Of a DNA stretch of 34,611 bases, positions 7,904-16,552 are shown piece after piece. The position numbers and the translations under genes are program-made. The notes beneath the pieces are model-generated. The model ran no database searches. It saw only the letters and a list, made by a program, of their open reading frames with translations, and had not been told where the DNA came from. Source of the DNA: Chloroflexota bacterium (GTDB lineage Bacteria; Chloroflexota; Anaerolineae; Anaerolineales; Villigracilaceae). Location: NCBI GenBank assembly GCA_013388855.1, contig JACAEM010000012.1, forward strand, positions 1-34,611, read 5' to 3'. Positions within the stretch are counted from its first letter, which is position 1, and every line of letters begins with the position of its first letter.

Positions 7904-8621
7904 TTATGGAATGCTCAATTGCTGCCCGACTGTCAGGGACGCATTCACTGAAATTCCGTTTTGTTGCGCAATCAGGGACGGGTCGATGTCGCCGAATGCG
8001 CACGCCACACCAAAGACTGTTTCATCGGAGGATGTCACTGTATAAGTGGTGGGATGATTCCTCAACATGCGGTCGCCAGGGAACGGATTCCCCGTCTGCG
8101 GGATCTTGATGACCAGCCCCGGATAGACTGTCTGGCTATCGACGATTCCATTCAAGGCAAGGATCTCGTCGGGATCCACGTTGAAGCGACGCGCAATACA
8201 GTAGACGAATTCACCGTTTTGCAAAGTGTAGGTTGCCGGTTTCGAGCCGGAAGGAATGAGGGTGGCGGTGGGTCCGCTCACGGCCAAGGTGGCGGTCGGC
8301 GTGGGCGTATTCGGCGGATTGACAATGGGTGTCGCAGTGTTGGTAGCCGCCTGCGGTGTGATGCCAATCGGCGTATTTGTTGCCGTGCCCGCGGGAGCGG
8401 GTGTTCCCGAGGAAAGAGCAAGAGCGGTACCTGTACCGAAAACCTCTACATCACTCATGCCGGGTGTCTGGGCAATCGGTGTGGAGAAAAGGTTTTGATT
8501 ACTGATGGGTGTGTTTGTTGCAACTGGCGCCTGTGAATACGGTGTCTTGCATGCGGAAACGGAAACGGCGACCACCAAAAGGATGAAGGCGACCATCGCG
8601 CCTCGTTTGATACTTGCCATG
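7904..8621 (-). CDS. Lipoprotein with two LysM-type domains
   Basis: An exported lipoprotein of about 238 aa. The N-terminus is MASIKRGAMV, followed by a hydrophobic stretch and a lipobox ending VSAC, so the mature protein should be lipid-anchored. A long Thr/Pro-rich linker (TPTATL, TNTPI repeats) follows. Then come a LysM repeat (YTLQNGEFVYCIARRFNVDPDEILALNG ... YPGLVIKIP) and a second, more diverged one (YTVTSSDETVFGVACAFGDIDPSLIAQQNG ... LTVGQQLSIP). LysM domains bind peptidoglycan or other GlcNAc polymers. The start at 8621 is supported by GAGGAGAAG upstream; the frame reaching 8668 is not. Such Thr/Pro linkers are common in Anaerolineae. It is monocistronic, with its own promoter and terminator. 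Confidence 0.88.
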
Positions 8622-8658
8622 GATATCTTCTCCTCAATCTCGAACAAAAGTTTCAATG

Positions 8659-8687
8659 ATGGTAGCACATCCGCTTTAATGCGTCAA
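8659..8687 (-). promoter_or_regulatory. Candidate promoter of the LysM lipoprotein gene
   Basis: On the minus strand, TTGACG (8687-8682), a 17-base spacer and TACCAT (8664-8659), about 38 bases before the start at 8621. Confidence 0.45.
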
Positions 8688-8732
8688 GTTTTGAGATAGG
8701 GAATTGGTTGGATACAAATTCCGGCGGATTTT

Positions 8733-9770
8733 TCACTCATTCACGGCAAAGATTCTGATCGCTTGTTGTTTTCCCTTGAACATGACTTCTCCAAGATCGG
8801 CCACACGAAATTCATTCGATAATCCCTCCCGCGTATACTGGTCGATCATGATCTGCCTGCCTGTGATCTTCGTATGCTTCTCGATGCGCGCTGCCACATT
8901 GACGGTATCCCCCACGCAGGTATATGTGGCGCGATGTTGTGTGCCCGTATATCCGGCGATCACCTTCCCTGTGGCGATTCCAATTCCAATACCGATCCCA
9001 ACTTTTCCCTGAACGACGCGCTGCTCATTAAAACCATCTAACAGTTCTGCCATTTCCAGTGCGGCGCGTACGGCATGTTCACGATGCTTCTCATGGTAGA
9101 CCGGCGCGCCGAAAATCGCCATTAGCCCATCGCCCTCCATTTGGTTTACAGTACCGTTATTGGCAGTAATCGCATCGAACATCAAGGCAAAATAATTGTT
9201 GAGCAATTCGATGGTATCGGCTGGGTCGTGTTTTTCACTCAGACTTGTAAAGGAGCGAATATCTGCGAACATGACGGATGCCGTGATATATTTGCCGCCG
9301 AGCGAAAAGCCCTCCTGTAAAAGTTGTTCCGCCACCTCGGGCGTGGCAAACGTGTGGAAAAGTTTGCGCTGCTGGTCACGCAAACGTTTCTTTTCCAGGC
9401 TGGCGTTTACACGCGCCCGCAACAACACCGGGTTCAGCGGCTTGACAAGATAATCCTCCGCACCCATCTCGATGCATTTCACAACGCGGTCCAGTTCATC
9501 AGACGCGGATGTCATGATTACAGGCAGGTCGCGCAGATTGTTATCCTGCAACAGCGCCTCCAATACATCGAATCCGTTCATCACCGGCATGTCGATGTCG
9601 AGCAAAATTACATCGAACGGATTTGACCGCAGCATGTCCATGGCAATTCTGCCGTTCTCCGCATTCGATACGCGGTGTCCATGCTGTTCCAACGCGTGGG
9701 TCAGGAGCAGGCGGTTGACCCGATTATCATCCACGACGAGCAGGCGACCGGGCCCATGCGATGATTTCAT
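8733..9770 (-). CDS. Response regulator with class III nucleotidyl cyclase output
   Basis: A 345-aa cytoplasmic signalling protein. Residues about 8-125 form a receiver domain with acidic pocket DD (14-15), phospho-acceptor D58 in VILLDID and conserved Lys in YLVKP. Residues about 160-340 form a class III adenylyl/guanylyl cyclase domain. Metal ligands are D170 (FADIRSFT) and D214 (EGDGLMAIFG); the transition-state pair is N291/R295 (GDTVNVAARIE). The usual adenine-selecting Lys is replaced by Gln (Q210) and the partner position is T282, so ATP versus GTP preference is unclear. Its start overlaps the Hpt stop by 4 bases (ATGA), so it is likely the output of the phosphorelay encoded upstream. 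Confidence 0.93.
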   Translation of the reverse strand: MKSSHGPGRLLVVDDNRVNRLLLTHALEQHGHRVSNAENGRIAMDMLRSNPFDVILLDIDMPVMNGFDVLEALLQDNNLRDLPVIMTSASDELDRVVKCIEMGAEDYLVKPLNPVLLRARVNASLEKKRLRDQQRKLFHTFATPEVAEQLLQEGFSLGGKYITASVMFADIRSFTSLSEKHDPADTIELLNNYFALMFDAITANNGTVNQMEGDGLMAIFGAPVYHEKHREHAVRAALEMAELLDGFNEQRVVQGKVGIGIGIGIATGKVIAGYTGTQHRATYTCVGDTVNVAARIEKHTKITGRQIMIDQYTREGLSNEFRVADLGEVMFKGKQQAIRIFAVNE

Positions 9771-10105
9771 GACCTCAACCCTTCGAGTTCGTTTCGGGCA
9801 GACACATACGCCTCCTCCAATGCCCGGAGCCTGTCTCCCGTTTCAGCGAGCCGGTTCTCCTTCCCAAGCATTTCCAACTCCTTCGCCAGCGCCGAGAGTT
9901 GACTCGCTCCGAACGTCGACGCGTTCGATTTCAGCGAATGCGCCGCGCGCCGGAAGGAGTCTGCATTATTCGCGTTCAGCGCGGACTTGATCTCCTCGAT
10001 CAGCTTTGGCGCATCCTCCAGAAAGGTGTCGATTAGTTCATTGATAAATTCTGTGCCGGACATTTGTTTGAGTTCTTCGAAGGTCGCTAGGTCAATGACA
10101 GACAT
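9767..10105 (-). CDS. Histidine phosphotransfer (Hpt) protein
   Basis: A 112-aa all-helical Hpt-domain protein with the phospho-accepting His56 in the RRAAHSLKSNASTFGA motif. It should shuttle phosphate between receivers of the hybrid kinase and the receiver of the cyclase. It starts 3 bases after the kinase stop and overlaps the cyclase gene by 4 bases, so the three are translationally linked. Confidence 0.95.
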   Translation of the reverse strand: MSVIDLATFEELKQMSGTEFINELIDTFLEDAPKLIEEIKSALNANNADSFRRAAHSLKSNASTFGASQLSALAKELEMLGKENRLAETGDRLRALEEAYVSARNELEGLRS

Positions 10106-10108
10106 GTT

Positions 10109-13100
10109 CTATTTCCTCTCCACTTTTGTGAGCGCTTCCACCAGTTCGTTGATTCGGATGGGCTTGGAAATGTAATCATCCATACCGGCTTCGAGGCAGA
10201 GCTCCCGGTCGCCTTCCATGGCATTGGCGGTCATGGCGATGATGCGCGGCTGCCGGATGCCGGTCAATTTGCGGATGTTGCGTGTGGCATCCAGTCCGTC
10301 CATTTCGGGCATTTGTACATCCATCAGAATTACATCGTAGAACTGGCGCTGGATGGATTCCACAGCCTCCAAGCCGTTCGATGCCATATCGGCTCGGTAG
10401 CCCATCTGCTCGAGCAGTCGCAGGGCAAGTTTCTGGTTGACGGCGTTATCCTCGGCAAGGAGGATTTTTATCGGGTGTCGCGCGCCAAACTCCGGGTCCA
10501 GTTTGAGGCGTTCCAGGGCGGGCGCGAACCGTTTTTCCTCCCGCGCCTTCGGTCCCGCGAAGAGTCCGGCAAGGGTATCGAACAGTTGGGATTGTTTGAG
10601 GGGTTTGGTCAGGAATGCTGCGAAGAGTCGCGGTTCCGCGTCCAGCCCCGCCTCACGCCGACCGAGGGAACTGAACAATACCAGGGGAATTTTGAGTCCA
10701 CCTGAACGGATGCGCTTCGCCAGTTCCACGCCGTCCATTTCAGGCATGTGCATATCGAGGATGGCGATGTCGAAGAATTCACCGCGCTGGAGCCATTCCA
10801 GGGCTTCGAGCGGAGATGCAGTATCGTACGCGGTCATACCCCATTTGACAGTTTGCATGTTGAGGATCCGTCGATTCGTGGCGTTATCGTCCACGATTAG
10901 GATGCGTTTTCCGATGAGCGCGGGCTGGATTCCCATGTGTTCACGTAAATCAGCCTGGGGCAATTCTGCCACGGGCGCTTGCATCGTGAATGTGAAGACG
11001 GCGCCTTTGCCTAAACCATCGCTTTCCACCCACATGGTGCCACCCATCATTTCGGCCAGCCGCTTGCTGATGGCGAGACCTAGGCCCGTGCCGCCGTATT
11101 TGCGCGTGGTGGAGGAATCAGCTTGTGAGAACGATTGGAACAGCCTGTCCATGCCCTCCGAAGAGAGACCGATGCCGGTATCGCGAACCGAGAAGGTCAA
11201 TTCGACCTTCCTTTTTGAAATGGGTTTTGACGTCACGGTCAACACAACCTCGCCCTTTTCGGTGAATTTCACTGCGTTGCTGAACAAATTCAGCAGAATC
11301 TGCCTGAGACGCGTAACATCGCCGGAGATGGCGGGTGGGACATCGTCCTCGAAAATGTAGGCGATGTCGAGCCCTTTTTCGATGGCGCGCCCGGTGACCA
11401 GGTCCAGCGCCGATTCGACGCATTCGCGCAGGTCGAAAGGCTGCGATTCGATCTCCATGCGCCCCGCTTCGATCTTGCTGAAGTCGAGGATGTCGTTAAT
11501 GATGGTGAGAAGCGCGTCGCCCGAACTGCGGATGGTCTCCACATAGTCGGCCTGTTCGGCGTTGAGCGGCGTATCCATCAACAGACCGCTCATGCCGATG
11601 ACAGCGTTCATCGGCGTGCGGATCTCGTGACTCATCGTGGCGAGGAAGGAACTCTTGGCTTCGTTGGCGGCTTCGGCGGCGGCGCGAGCCTGCTGGGCCT
11701 CGTTGAAGAGCCGCGCATTCTCGAGCGCCACACCCATGCTGGCTGTCAGCGTCTGGAGCAGCCGCACATTGTTTTCGTCGAAGGCATGTTGTTCGTAGCT
11801 TTGGACATCCACCACGCCCAGCACCTTGTCGCCCACAATGATTGGTACCCCCAGATAGGATTCAGGATCCCTGCCCACCTTGGGCGAATTGAGGTAGGCA
11901 GCCGCCCCGTGTTGATCCATTTCCTGCGCCGTGCGCAGCAACAGCGGCTGTCGTGAAAGAATGACTCTGGAAGTCAACCCCTCTCCCAACTCCCAGGGCG
12001 GTTCATCCTCGTAATATCGACCGTCGAAGAAACTATAGACGAGACTCACCATTCTCGTGGAAGAGTCAAACAGTAATACATCCACGACGTCCGCCTTGAA
12101 AATATCGCGCACCTTCTCCCCCACAATGTGGGTCACGGTCCCGACATCAAGGGCTTGCACCATGGCTTCCCCCACGCTGTTGAGGATGGCGAGTTCGGCG
12201 GCGCGTTGCTCGGTCTCGGCAAATAACTGGGCATTCTGCAACGCAATGACTGCCTGACGTGCCAGCCCATTCAAAAAACCCAACTCGTTGTCGGTGAATT
12301 CCCTACCCTTGCCCGAACGCCAGACTGCCATCAATCCTTTCAATTCATTGTTGGCAAGCAAAGGTAAAGCCAGCAAATGTTCATCGGGGGATACATCCGT
12401 GCCGATGATGGCGATGGTGCGCGGATCCCTCAGCACATCGTTAACGATTTCCCCGACCTTGTTTTTGGCGATATTCCCCAAAATCCCCTCACCCAGATTA
12501 ATCGTGTCGTTGCGAACATTCTCCGCTTCCTTACCAAAGGCGGCAATGGCGCGGAAGGTATTGCCGTCCCCCTCAGGCAGGAAAAGCGCGCTCAGTTCAC
12601 CGCCAAGCAGTTCCATGGCGTGGAACGCAATACCTTCCAGCACAGTCTTCGCCTCCAGGCTGGCCGAAATATCCCGGCTGATGTCGAGCAGGGCGGAGGT
12701 TTCCCGGGCGCGGCGTTGCGTTTCCGCGTGCAGTTTGGCCGTCTGGATCGCCGCCCCAGCATTGGCGGCAATGGTCGCCAACAGACGCAGGTCGTCATCC
12801 TCGAACGCACCTTCCGCGGTGGCGCTTTGCACGCTCAACACACCGATGGTTTCCCTGCCCGATTTAATTGGCACACCCAGGTACGAAAGCGCCTCCCGCC
12901 CAACACGCGTGGCGCCGATCTCCCGGGTGCGTTCCCCAATATCCTTGTTGATGAGCAGGGGCTTCCCGCTTTCGATGATCTTGCTCGTCAGCCCCACTCC
13001 AAGCGGAAGCGGAGTGAGCTCCTGTCCGAACTGATATGGGAACCGGATCAGATCAGCCTGCGGATCGAGTAACGCCACGTAGGCAATATCCGCCTCGAAA

Positions 13101-14428
13101 ATATCCTGCATCTGACTCCCGATGAGCTGGATCATGGAATCCAACTCTGTTTCCGCCACGAGAGCCTGACTCACGGTGCTGATGGCGGCAAGTTCCTGCG
13201 CGCGTTGTTGCTCGGCGTTGAAGAGCCGCGCATTCTCGAGCGCCACACTCATACTGGCGGCGATGGTCGAGAGCAGGCGCACATCCGACTGGCTGAATGC
13301 ATCCTCCATGTCCAGGTTTTGGATGCTGATGATGCCCGTTACATTCTGCCCGACGATCATGGGGACGAAGACCAGCGACTTGGGCTCCTCCCCCTCTAGG
13401 ATGGGCTCTTCTCCGATCTCAATTGTGATTTTCCGGTACTCGCGGTTAATCAACCAGGGCTGACGCGTTTCCACCACTCGCTGGCGGAACTTGTCGATGG
13501 GCACAGGTCGGTGGAAGTGGATGCGTTCGCCGCGTTCAATCAGATACCGATGATCGATCTGGCTGGTTTCGGGATCATACAGCGAGATCAAGGTTGCCTG
13601 CGCGTTGAAGATCTCCGTCACCTTGTCGCCGATCAAGTCAATGATCGATTGGAATTCGAGTTTGGAAGCCAGCCCCTGCTGCACACTGTTGATGACTGCC
13701 AGTTCGGCGTTGCGTTCCTCGGTCTCCTTGAGCAGGCGGGTGGTCTCTTCGAAGAGACGTGCATTTTCGATGGCAACGCCCATATTGGCGGAGAGGGTTT
13801 GCAGGAGGCGCACGCTATCGTCACTGTAGGCATGCTGCTTGTAACTTTGCACACTGACAATCCCGAGCACCTTTTCGCCGACAATGATCGGAACCCCCAA
13901 CCAGGACTCAGTCTGATCCTCGTTGCCCTCCGCGTCATCTATTTTCACAGAACTAAGGGCGTCAGCCTCCGCACTCGTACCAAGAAGGAGGGGCTGACGC
14001 GATTTGACAATGATGCTGTTCAAACCCGAGTCGAGCGTGAGGTGCATTTCATCCAGGTAGCCTTTGTCGTAGGCATAGACGAGCCGTGCAGAGTTCCTTT
14101 CCACATCTGCCAGGACGATCATGGTGACGTCCGCGTTGAAAATTTCCCGCACTTTGTCTCCCACGATGCGTACCACGGTGGGCACATCCAAATTTCTGGA
14201 CATGGCCTCGCCCACGCTGTTAATGATCGCCAGTTCGGCTTCACGCTGGGTGAGTTGTTGTCGTAGTGTGAGTGCTTTGTGGGGAGATCGACCGTTCTTT
14301 TTGGAGGTAACCTTCCTGATACCCTTTTGATTCGATTTTTTTAATGAAGATACCACTGTCGATGTCGTTTTAACCTTCGACTTTGCACCCTTAATCGTTT
14401 CACGGACAGATAATGACTTTCCTGTCAT
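10109..14428 (-). CDS. Hybrid sensor histidine kinase with five GAF domains and two receivers
   Basis: A 1439-aa protein with no clear membrane segment, so probably cytoplasmic. It has a basic N-terminal tail (1-55) and then five GAF domains at about 65-228, 240-405, 412-565, 578-735 and 745-912. The HisKA domain follows with phospho-His H934 ([12 protein letters not shown]), then HATPase_c (N box [12 protein letters not shown] near 1045, DTGIG 1083-1087, [10 protein letters not shown] near 1112). Two receiver domains carry D1225 ([11 protein letters not shown]) and D1370 ([11 protein letters not shown]). GAF1 and GAF5 are strikingly alike, suggesting internal duplication. Ligands are unknown. 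The start at 14428 has GAGGAG about 8 bases upstream. With Hpt and REC-cyclase downstream it forms a complete phosphorelay. Confidence 0.95.
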   Translation of the reverse strand: MTGKSLSVRETIKGAKSKVKTTSTVVSSLKKSNQKGIRKVTSKKNGRSPHKALTLRQQLTQREAELAIINSVGEAMSRNLDVPTVVRIVGDKVREIFNADVTMIVLADVERNSARLVYAYDKGYLDEMHLTLDSGLNSIIVKSRQPLLLGTSAEADALSSVKIDDAEGNEDQTESWLGVPIIVGEKVLGIVSVQSYKQHAYSDDSVRLLQTLSANMGVAIENARLFEETTRLLKETEERNAELAVINSVQQGLASKLEFQSIIDLIGDKVTEIFNAQATLISLYDPETSQIDHRYLIERGERIHFHRPVPIDKFRQRVVETRQPWLINREYRKITIEIGEEPILEGEEPKSLVFVPMIVGQNVTGIISIQNLDMEDAFSQSDVRLLSTIAASMSVALENARLFNAEQQRAQELAAISTVSQALVAETELDSMIQLIGSQMQDIFEADIAYVALLDPQADLIRFPYQFGQELTPLPLGVGLTSKIIESGKPLLINKDIGERTREIGATRVGREALSYLGVPIKSGRETIGVLSVQSATAEGAFEDDDLRLLATIAANAGAAIQTAKLHAETQRRARETSALLDISRDISASLEAKTVLEGIAFHAMELLGGELSALFLPEGDGNTFRAIAAFGKEAENVRNDTINLGEGILGNIAKNKVGEIVNDVLRDPRTIAIIGTDVSPDEHLLALPLLANNELKGLMAVWRSGKGREFTDNELGFLNGLARQAVIALQNAQLFAETEQRAAELAILNSVGEAMVQALDVGTVTHIVGEKVRDIFKADVVDVLLFDSSTRMVSLVYSFFDGRYYEDEPPWELGEGLTSRVILSRQPLLLRTAQEMDQHGAAAYLNSPKVGRDPESYLGVPIIVGDKVLGVVDVQSYEQHAFDENNVRLLQTLTASMGVALENARLFNEAQQARAAAEAANEAKSSFLATMSHEIRTPMNAVIGMSGLLMDTPLNAEQADYVETIRSSGDALLTIINDILDFSKIEAGRMEIESQPFDLRECVESALDLVTGRAIEKGLDIAYIFEDDVPPAISGDVTRLRQILLNLFSNAVKFTEKGEVVLTVTSKPISKRKVELTFSVRDTGIGLSSEGMDRLFQSFSQADSSTTRKYGGTGLGLAISKRLAEMMGGTMWVESDGLGKGAVFTFTMQAPVAELPQADLREHMGIQPALIGKRILIVDDNATNRRILNMQTVKWGMTAYDTASPLEALEWLQRGEFFDIAILDMHMPEMDGVELAKRIRSGGLKIPLVLFSSLGRREAGLDAEPRLFAAFLTKPLKQSQLFDTLAGLFAGPKAREEKRFAPALERLKLDPEFGARHPIKILLAEDNAVNQKLALRLLEQMGYRADMASNGLEAVESIQRQFYDVILMDVQMPEMDGLDATRNIRKLTGIRQPRIIAMTANAMEGDRELCLEAGMDDYISKPIRINELVEALTKVERK

Positions 14429-14468
14429 TCCCGTTACTCCTCAGTTCCTCTGTTTTGGCGATGGCAAG

Positions 14469-14497
14469 AGTTTACATTTTTGAAAGGGCGGCGTCAA
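14469..14497 (-). promoter_or_regulatory. Candidate promoter of the kinase-Hpt-cyclase operon
   Basis: On the minus strand, TTGACG (14497-14492), a 17-base spacer and TAAACT (14474-14469), about 40 bases before the kinase start. The -35 box matches 5 of 6 and the -10 box 4 of 6 consensus positions. Confidence 0.45.
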
Positions 14498-14513
14498 TAG
14501 GCAATTTAATTAC

Positions 14514-14540
14514 AAAAAAGCCTGACCGATCAGGTCAGAC
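14514..14540 (-). terminator. Intrinsic terminator overlapping the MtaA-like stop codon
   Basis: On the minus strand GTCTGACC (14540-14533) pairs with GGTCAGGC (14527-14520), followed by six Ts. The TGA stop (14532-14530) lies inside the loop, so the terminator overlaps the end of the gene. Confidence 0.82.
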
Positions 14541-15531
14541 TTTCGGCCAAGCTTCTCAAATTTTGGATCGGCGTAGACGTGACCAAATCACAGCCGGGCC
14601 AGACCGCATCCACACCCGCCTCCTTCGCCCCGCGAACCGCCTCCGCTATGGAGGCCCTGTCTCCTCTCCACAACGTTTCCACCGGATCGATATTTCCGAA
14701 CAACAAGGTGTCCTTGAATGCCGCGCGCGCCGCGTGGACATCCGTCGTCTGGTCGATGGAAATCGCCTCCGCGCCTGTCTGATTCAGCAAATCCAGAGAC
14801 TTTGTCACGTTCCCGCACACGGACAATACTCGCGGCTTCGACAATTTCTCGAGCAATGCCTTCTCCGCCGGAAGGACAAACTGCTCATATTTGGCTGGTC
14901 CGATGAAAGCTGGCGATCCACCCATATCATGGATCGTGATGAAGTCTGCGCCTGCCTCTCGATAGGCATTGCCGATCTCGGCGAGGAAGGAAGAAAGATG
15001 AAAGAGCGCGTCGTTGATCGAAACTGGCTCGCGCTTCATCCCGGCAAACAAGCCGCCCGGTTCTACAAGGTATAACAATAAAGTATATGGACCGGGAATC
15101 ACTCCGCTGATGACTACATCCTTTCCCACATCGTCCTTCAATGCATGGATCGCTTCACAAATCAGGGGAAGCCTGCCTTTGTGGAGGAAATCCGCACTTT
15201 GGAAATATCCCTCGTTCAAATCTTTCGCAGTGGCAAACAATGCCTTTTTCGGTTGAGGAAATAAATTGTTGATGCCTTCGTAAAAATTCAGTTGTGCCCC
15301 CAGCGCTTCGGCAGGCGCACACAGATCCAACGGCAGCGCTGCGGACGGAAGCCCCGTCAAATGAAATGTGCTTGCTGCCGTCCTCGCCATCTTCTGAGTA
15401 TCATGGTGCGCTTCATGCAGCGCAATGCTTTCGTTTGCCAGTCCCTCTGTCGTAACATGGATTAACCCGCTAAAGGTAGGTTGCGTATCGATCCGCTTTC
15501 CAGAAAGCAAGTCTAAAATGGCTTGTCGCAT
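14530..15531 (-). CDS. MtaA / uroporphyrinogen decarboxylase (UroD)-family protein, probable corrinoid-linked methyltransferase
   Basis: A 333-aa TIM-barrel protein of the UroD family. The corrinoid cluster around it points to the MtaA branch (methylcobalamin:thiol methyltransferases) and not to haem synthesis. Numbered from the upstream GTG (15537), the C-terminal metal-site region has C241 (SVCGN) and C316 (PGCDL), matching two MtaA zinc ligands. The usual His of the HxC motif is Ser (S239), so metal binding or acceptor may be altered. TTIHDMGGSPAF near 202 is typical of the family. I prefer the ATG at 15531: a TATAAT lies just upstream (15543-15538) and would give a nearly leaderless transcript; the GTG at 15537 is the alternative. 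The substrate is unknown. Confidence 0.82.
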   Translation of the reverse strand: MRQAILDLLSGKRIDTQPTFSGLIHVTTEGLANESIALHEAHHDTQKMARTAASTFHLTGLPSAALPLDLCAPAEALGAQLNFYEGINNLFPQPKKALFATAKDLNEGYFQSADFLHKGRLPLICEAIHALKDDVGKDVVISGVIPGPYTLLLYLVEPGGLFAGMKREPVSINDALFHLSSFLAEIGNAYREAGADFITIHDMGGSPAFIGPAKYEQFVLPAEKALLEKLSKPRVLSVCGNVTKSLDLLNQTGAEAISIDQTTDVHAARAAFKDTLLFGNIDPVETLWRGDRASIAEAVRGAKEAGVDAVWPGCDLVTSTPIQNLRSLAESLT

Positions 15532-15581
15532 AGGCACATTATATAATACCCTGGTCAGAAATTGTTCTCCTTATTAATAAA

Positions 15582-15607
15582 TACGGGCTACGAATTCAAA
15601 ACCCGTA
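15582..15607 (-). terminator. Weak hairpin after the homocysteine methyltransferase gene
   Basis: TACGGG (minus strand, 15607-15602) pairs with CCCGTA (15587-15582) across a 14-base loop, followed by TTTATT. It may partly terminate the upstream operon before the MtaA-like gene, which has a TATAAT of its own. Confidence 0.4.
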
Positions 15608-15637
15608 ACCCATACTGATCTCTTCAATTACCAATTA

Positions 15638-16519
15638 CTATTTTACTGCTTTTGCAATTGCCGCCACATGCTCCGGCGTATTTCCGCAACAGCCGCCGAC
15701 GATCTTTGCTCCCAATTCCACATACTTCTTTGCATAATTGCCCATGTCTTCTGGAGTCATATCGTAGACACCCTGCTCGGTCTCGATGTCCATGTGAGGG
15801 ACTCCAGCATTTGGCTTGACCCACAGCGGGAAGTTCGGCAGGGTCGCGGCATATTCCTTGACCACCGCTTCCATGTTTTCGAGCGTAGTCCCACAGTTCG
15901 CGCCGATGACCACCGCGCCCATTTCAGAATATTTCTTGATGACATCCTTCGGCTTGATGCCCATCATCGTGCGCGTGCCGCGGTCATAACTGAACGAGAC
16001 CACGATGGGCAGGTCGCTGACGGATTTCGCGCCTTCGAAGGCGGCGGTCGTCTCTTCAAACGAGAACATGGTTTCGATGAGCAGCAGATCCACGCCGCCT
16101 TCGGTAAGGGCTTTGGCTTGTTCGGCAAACGTGGCTTTGACCTCCTCCGCCTCCAGCGGACCATACGGTTTCAGCAAGCCGCCGACCGGTCCCATCGAAC
16201 CAGCAACCATGACGCCCTCACGCGCAGAGGCGGCTTTGCGAGCCAATTCCGCGGCGCGCATATTCACTTCAGGAGCGCGGTCTTGATATTTCGAATCCTT
16301 CATCCTCATGCGTGTGCCTCCGAAGGTGCAGGTCAGGATGATATCCGATCCGGCTTCCACGAAGGAACTCTCCAGCTTGAGCAGAATGTCCGGGTTATCA
16401 ATGATCAGGTCCTCGGGAGGCTGACCCGGTCTCAATCCCATCCTTTGCAAATTCGATCCGGTCGCCCCATCCGCAACCAGGATTTCCCCCCTGTTCAATC
16501 GTTCCAAAAATTGGTTCAT
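15638..16519 (-). CDS. Homocysteine S-methyltransferase-domain protein
   Basis: A 293-aa zinc-dependent TIM barrel of the homocysteine S-methyltransferase family (betaine-homocysteine methyltransferase / MetH N-terminal domain). It transfers a methyl group to the thiol of homocysteine, giving methionine. The three zinc ligands are present: C209 (GANCG) and C277-C278 (GGCCGN). The N-terminal VADGATGSNLQRMG block is also typical. It lacks the pterin- and cobalamin-binding parts of MetH, so its methyl donor must be separate; the corrinoid protein encoded at 23752-24408 is a candidate. The start has a good GAGGTG 6 bases upstream. It follows the reactivator gene by 33 bases. Confidence 0.9.
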   Translation of the reverse strand: MNQFLERLNRGEILVADGATGSNLQRMGLRPGQPPEDLIIDNPDILLKLESSFVEAGSDIILTCTFGGTRMRMKDSKYQDRAPEVNMRAAELARKAASAREGVMVAGSMGPVGGLLKPYGPLEAEEVKATFAEQAKALTEGGVDLLLIETMFSFEETTAAFEGAKSVSDLPIVVSFSYDRGTRTMMGIKPKDVIKKYSEMGAVVIGANCGTTLENMEAVVKEYAATLPNFPLWVKPNAGVPHMDIETEQGVYDMTPEDMGNYAKKYVELGAKIVGGCCGNTPEHVAAIAKAVK

Positions 16520-16552
16520 GTATCACCTCGCAGGACGGATGACCATCCGCCC

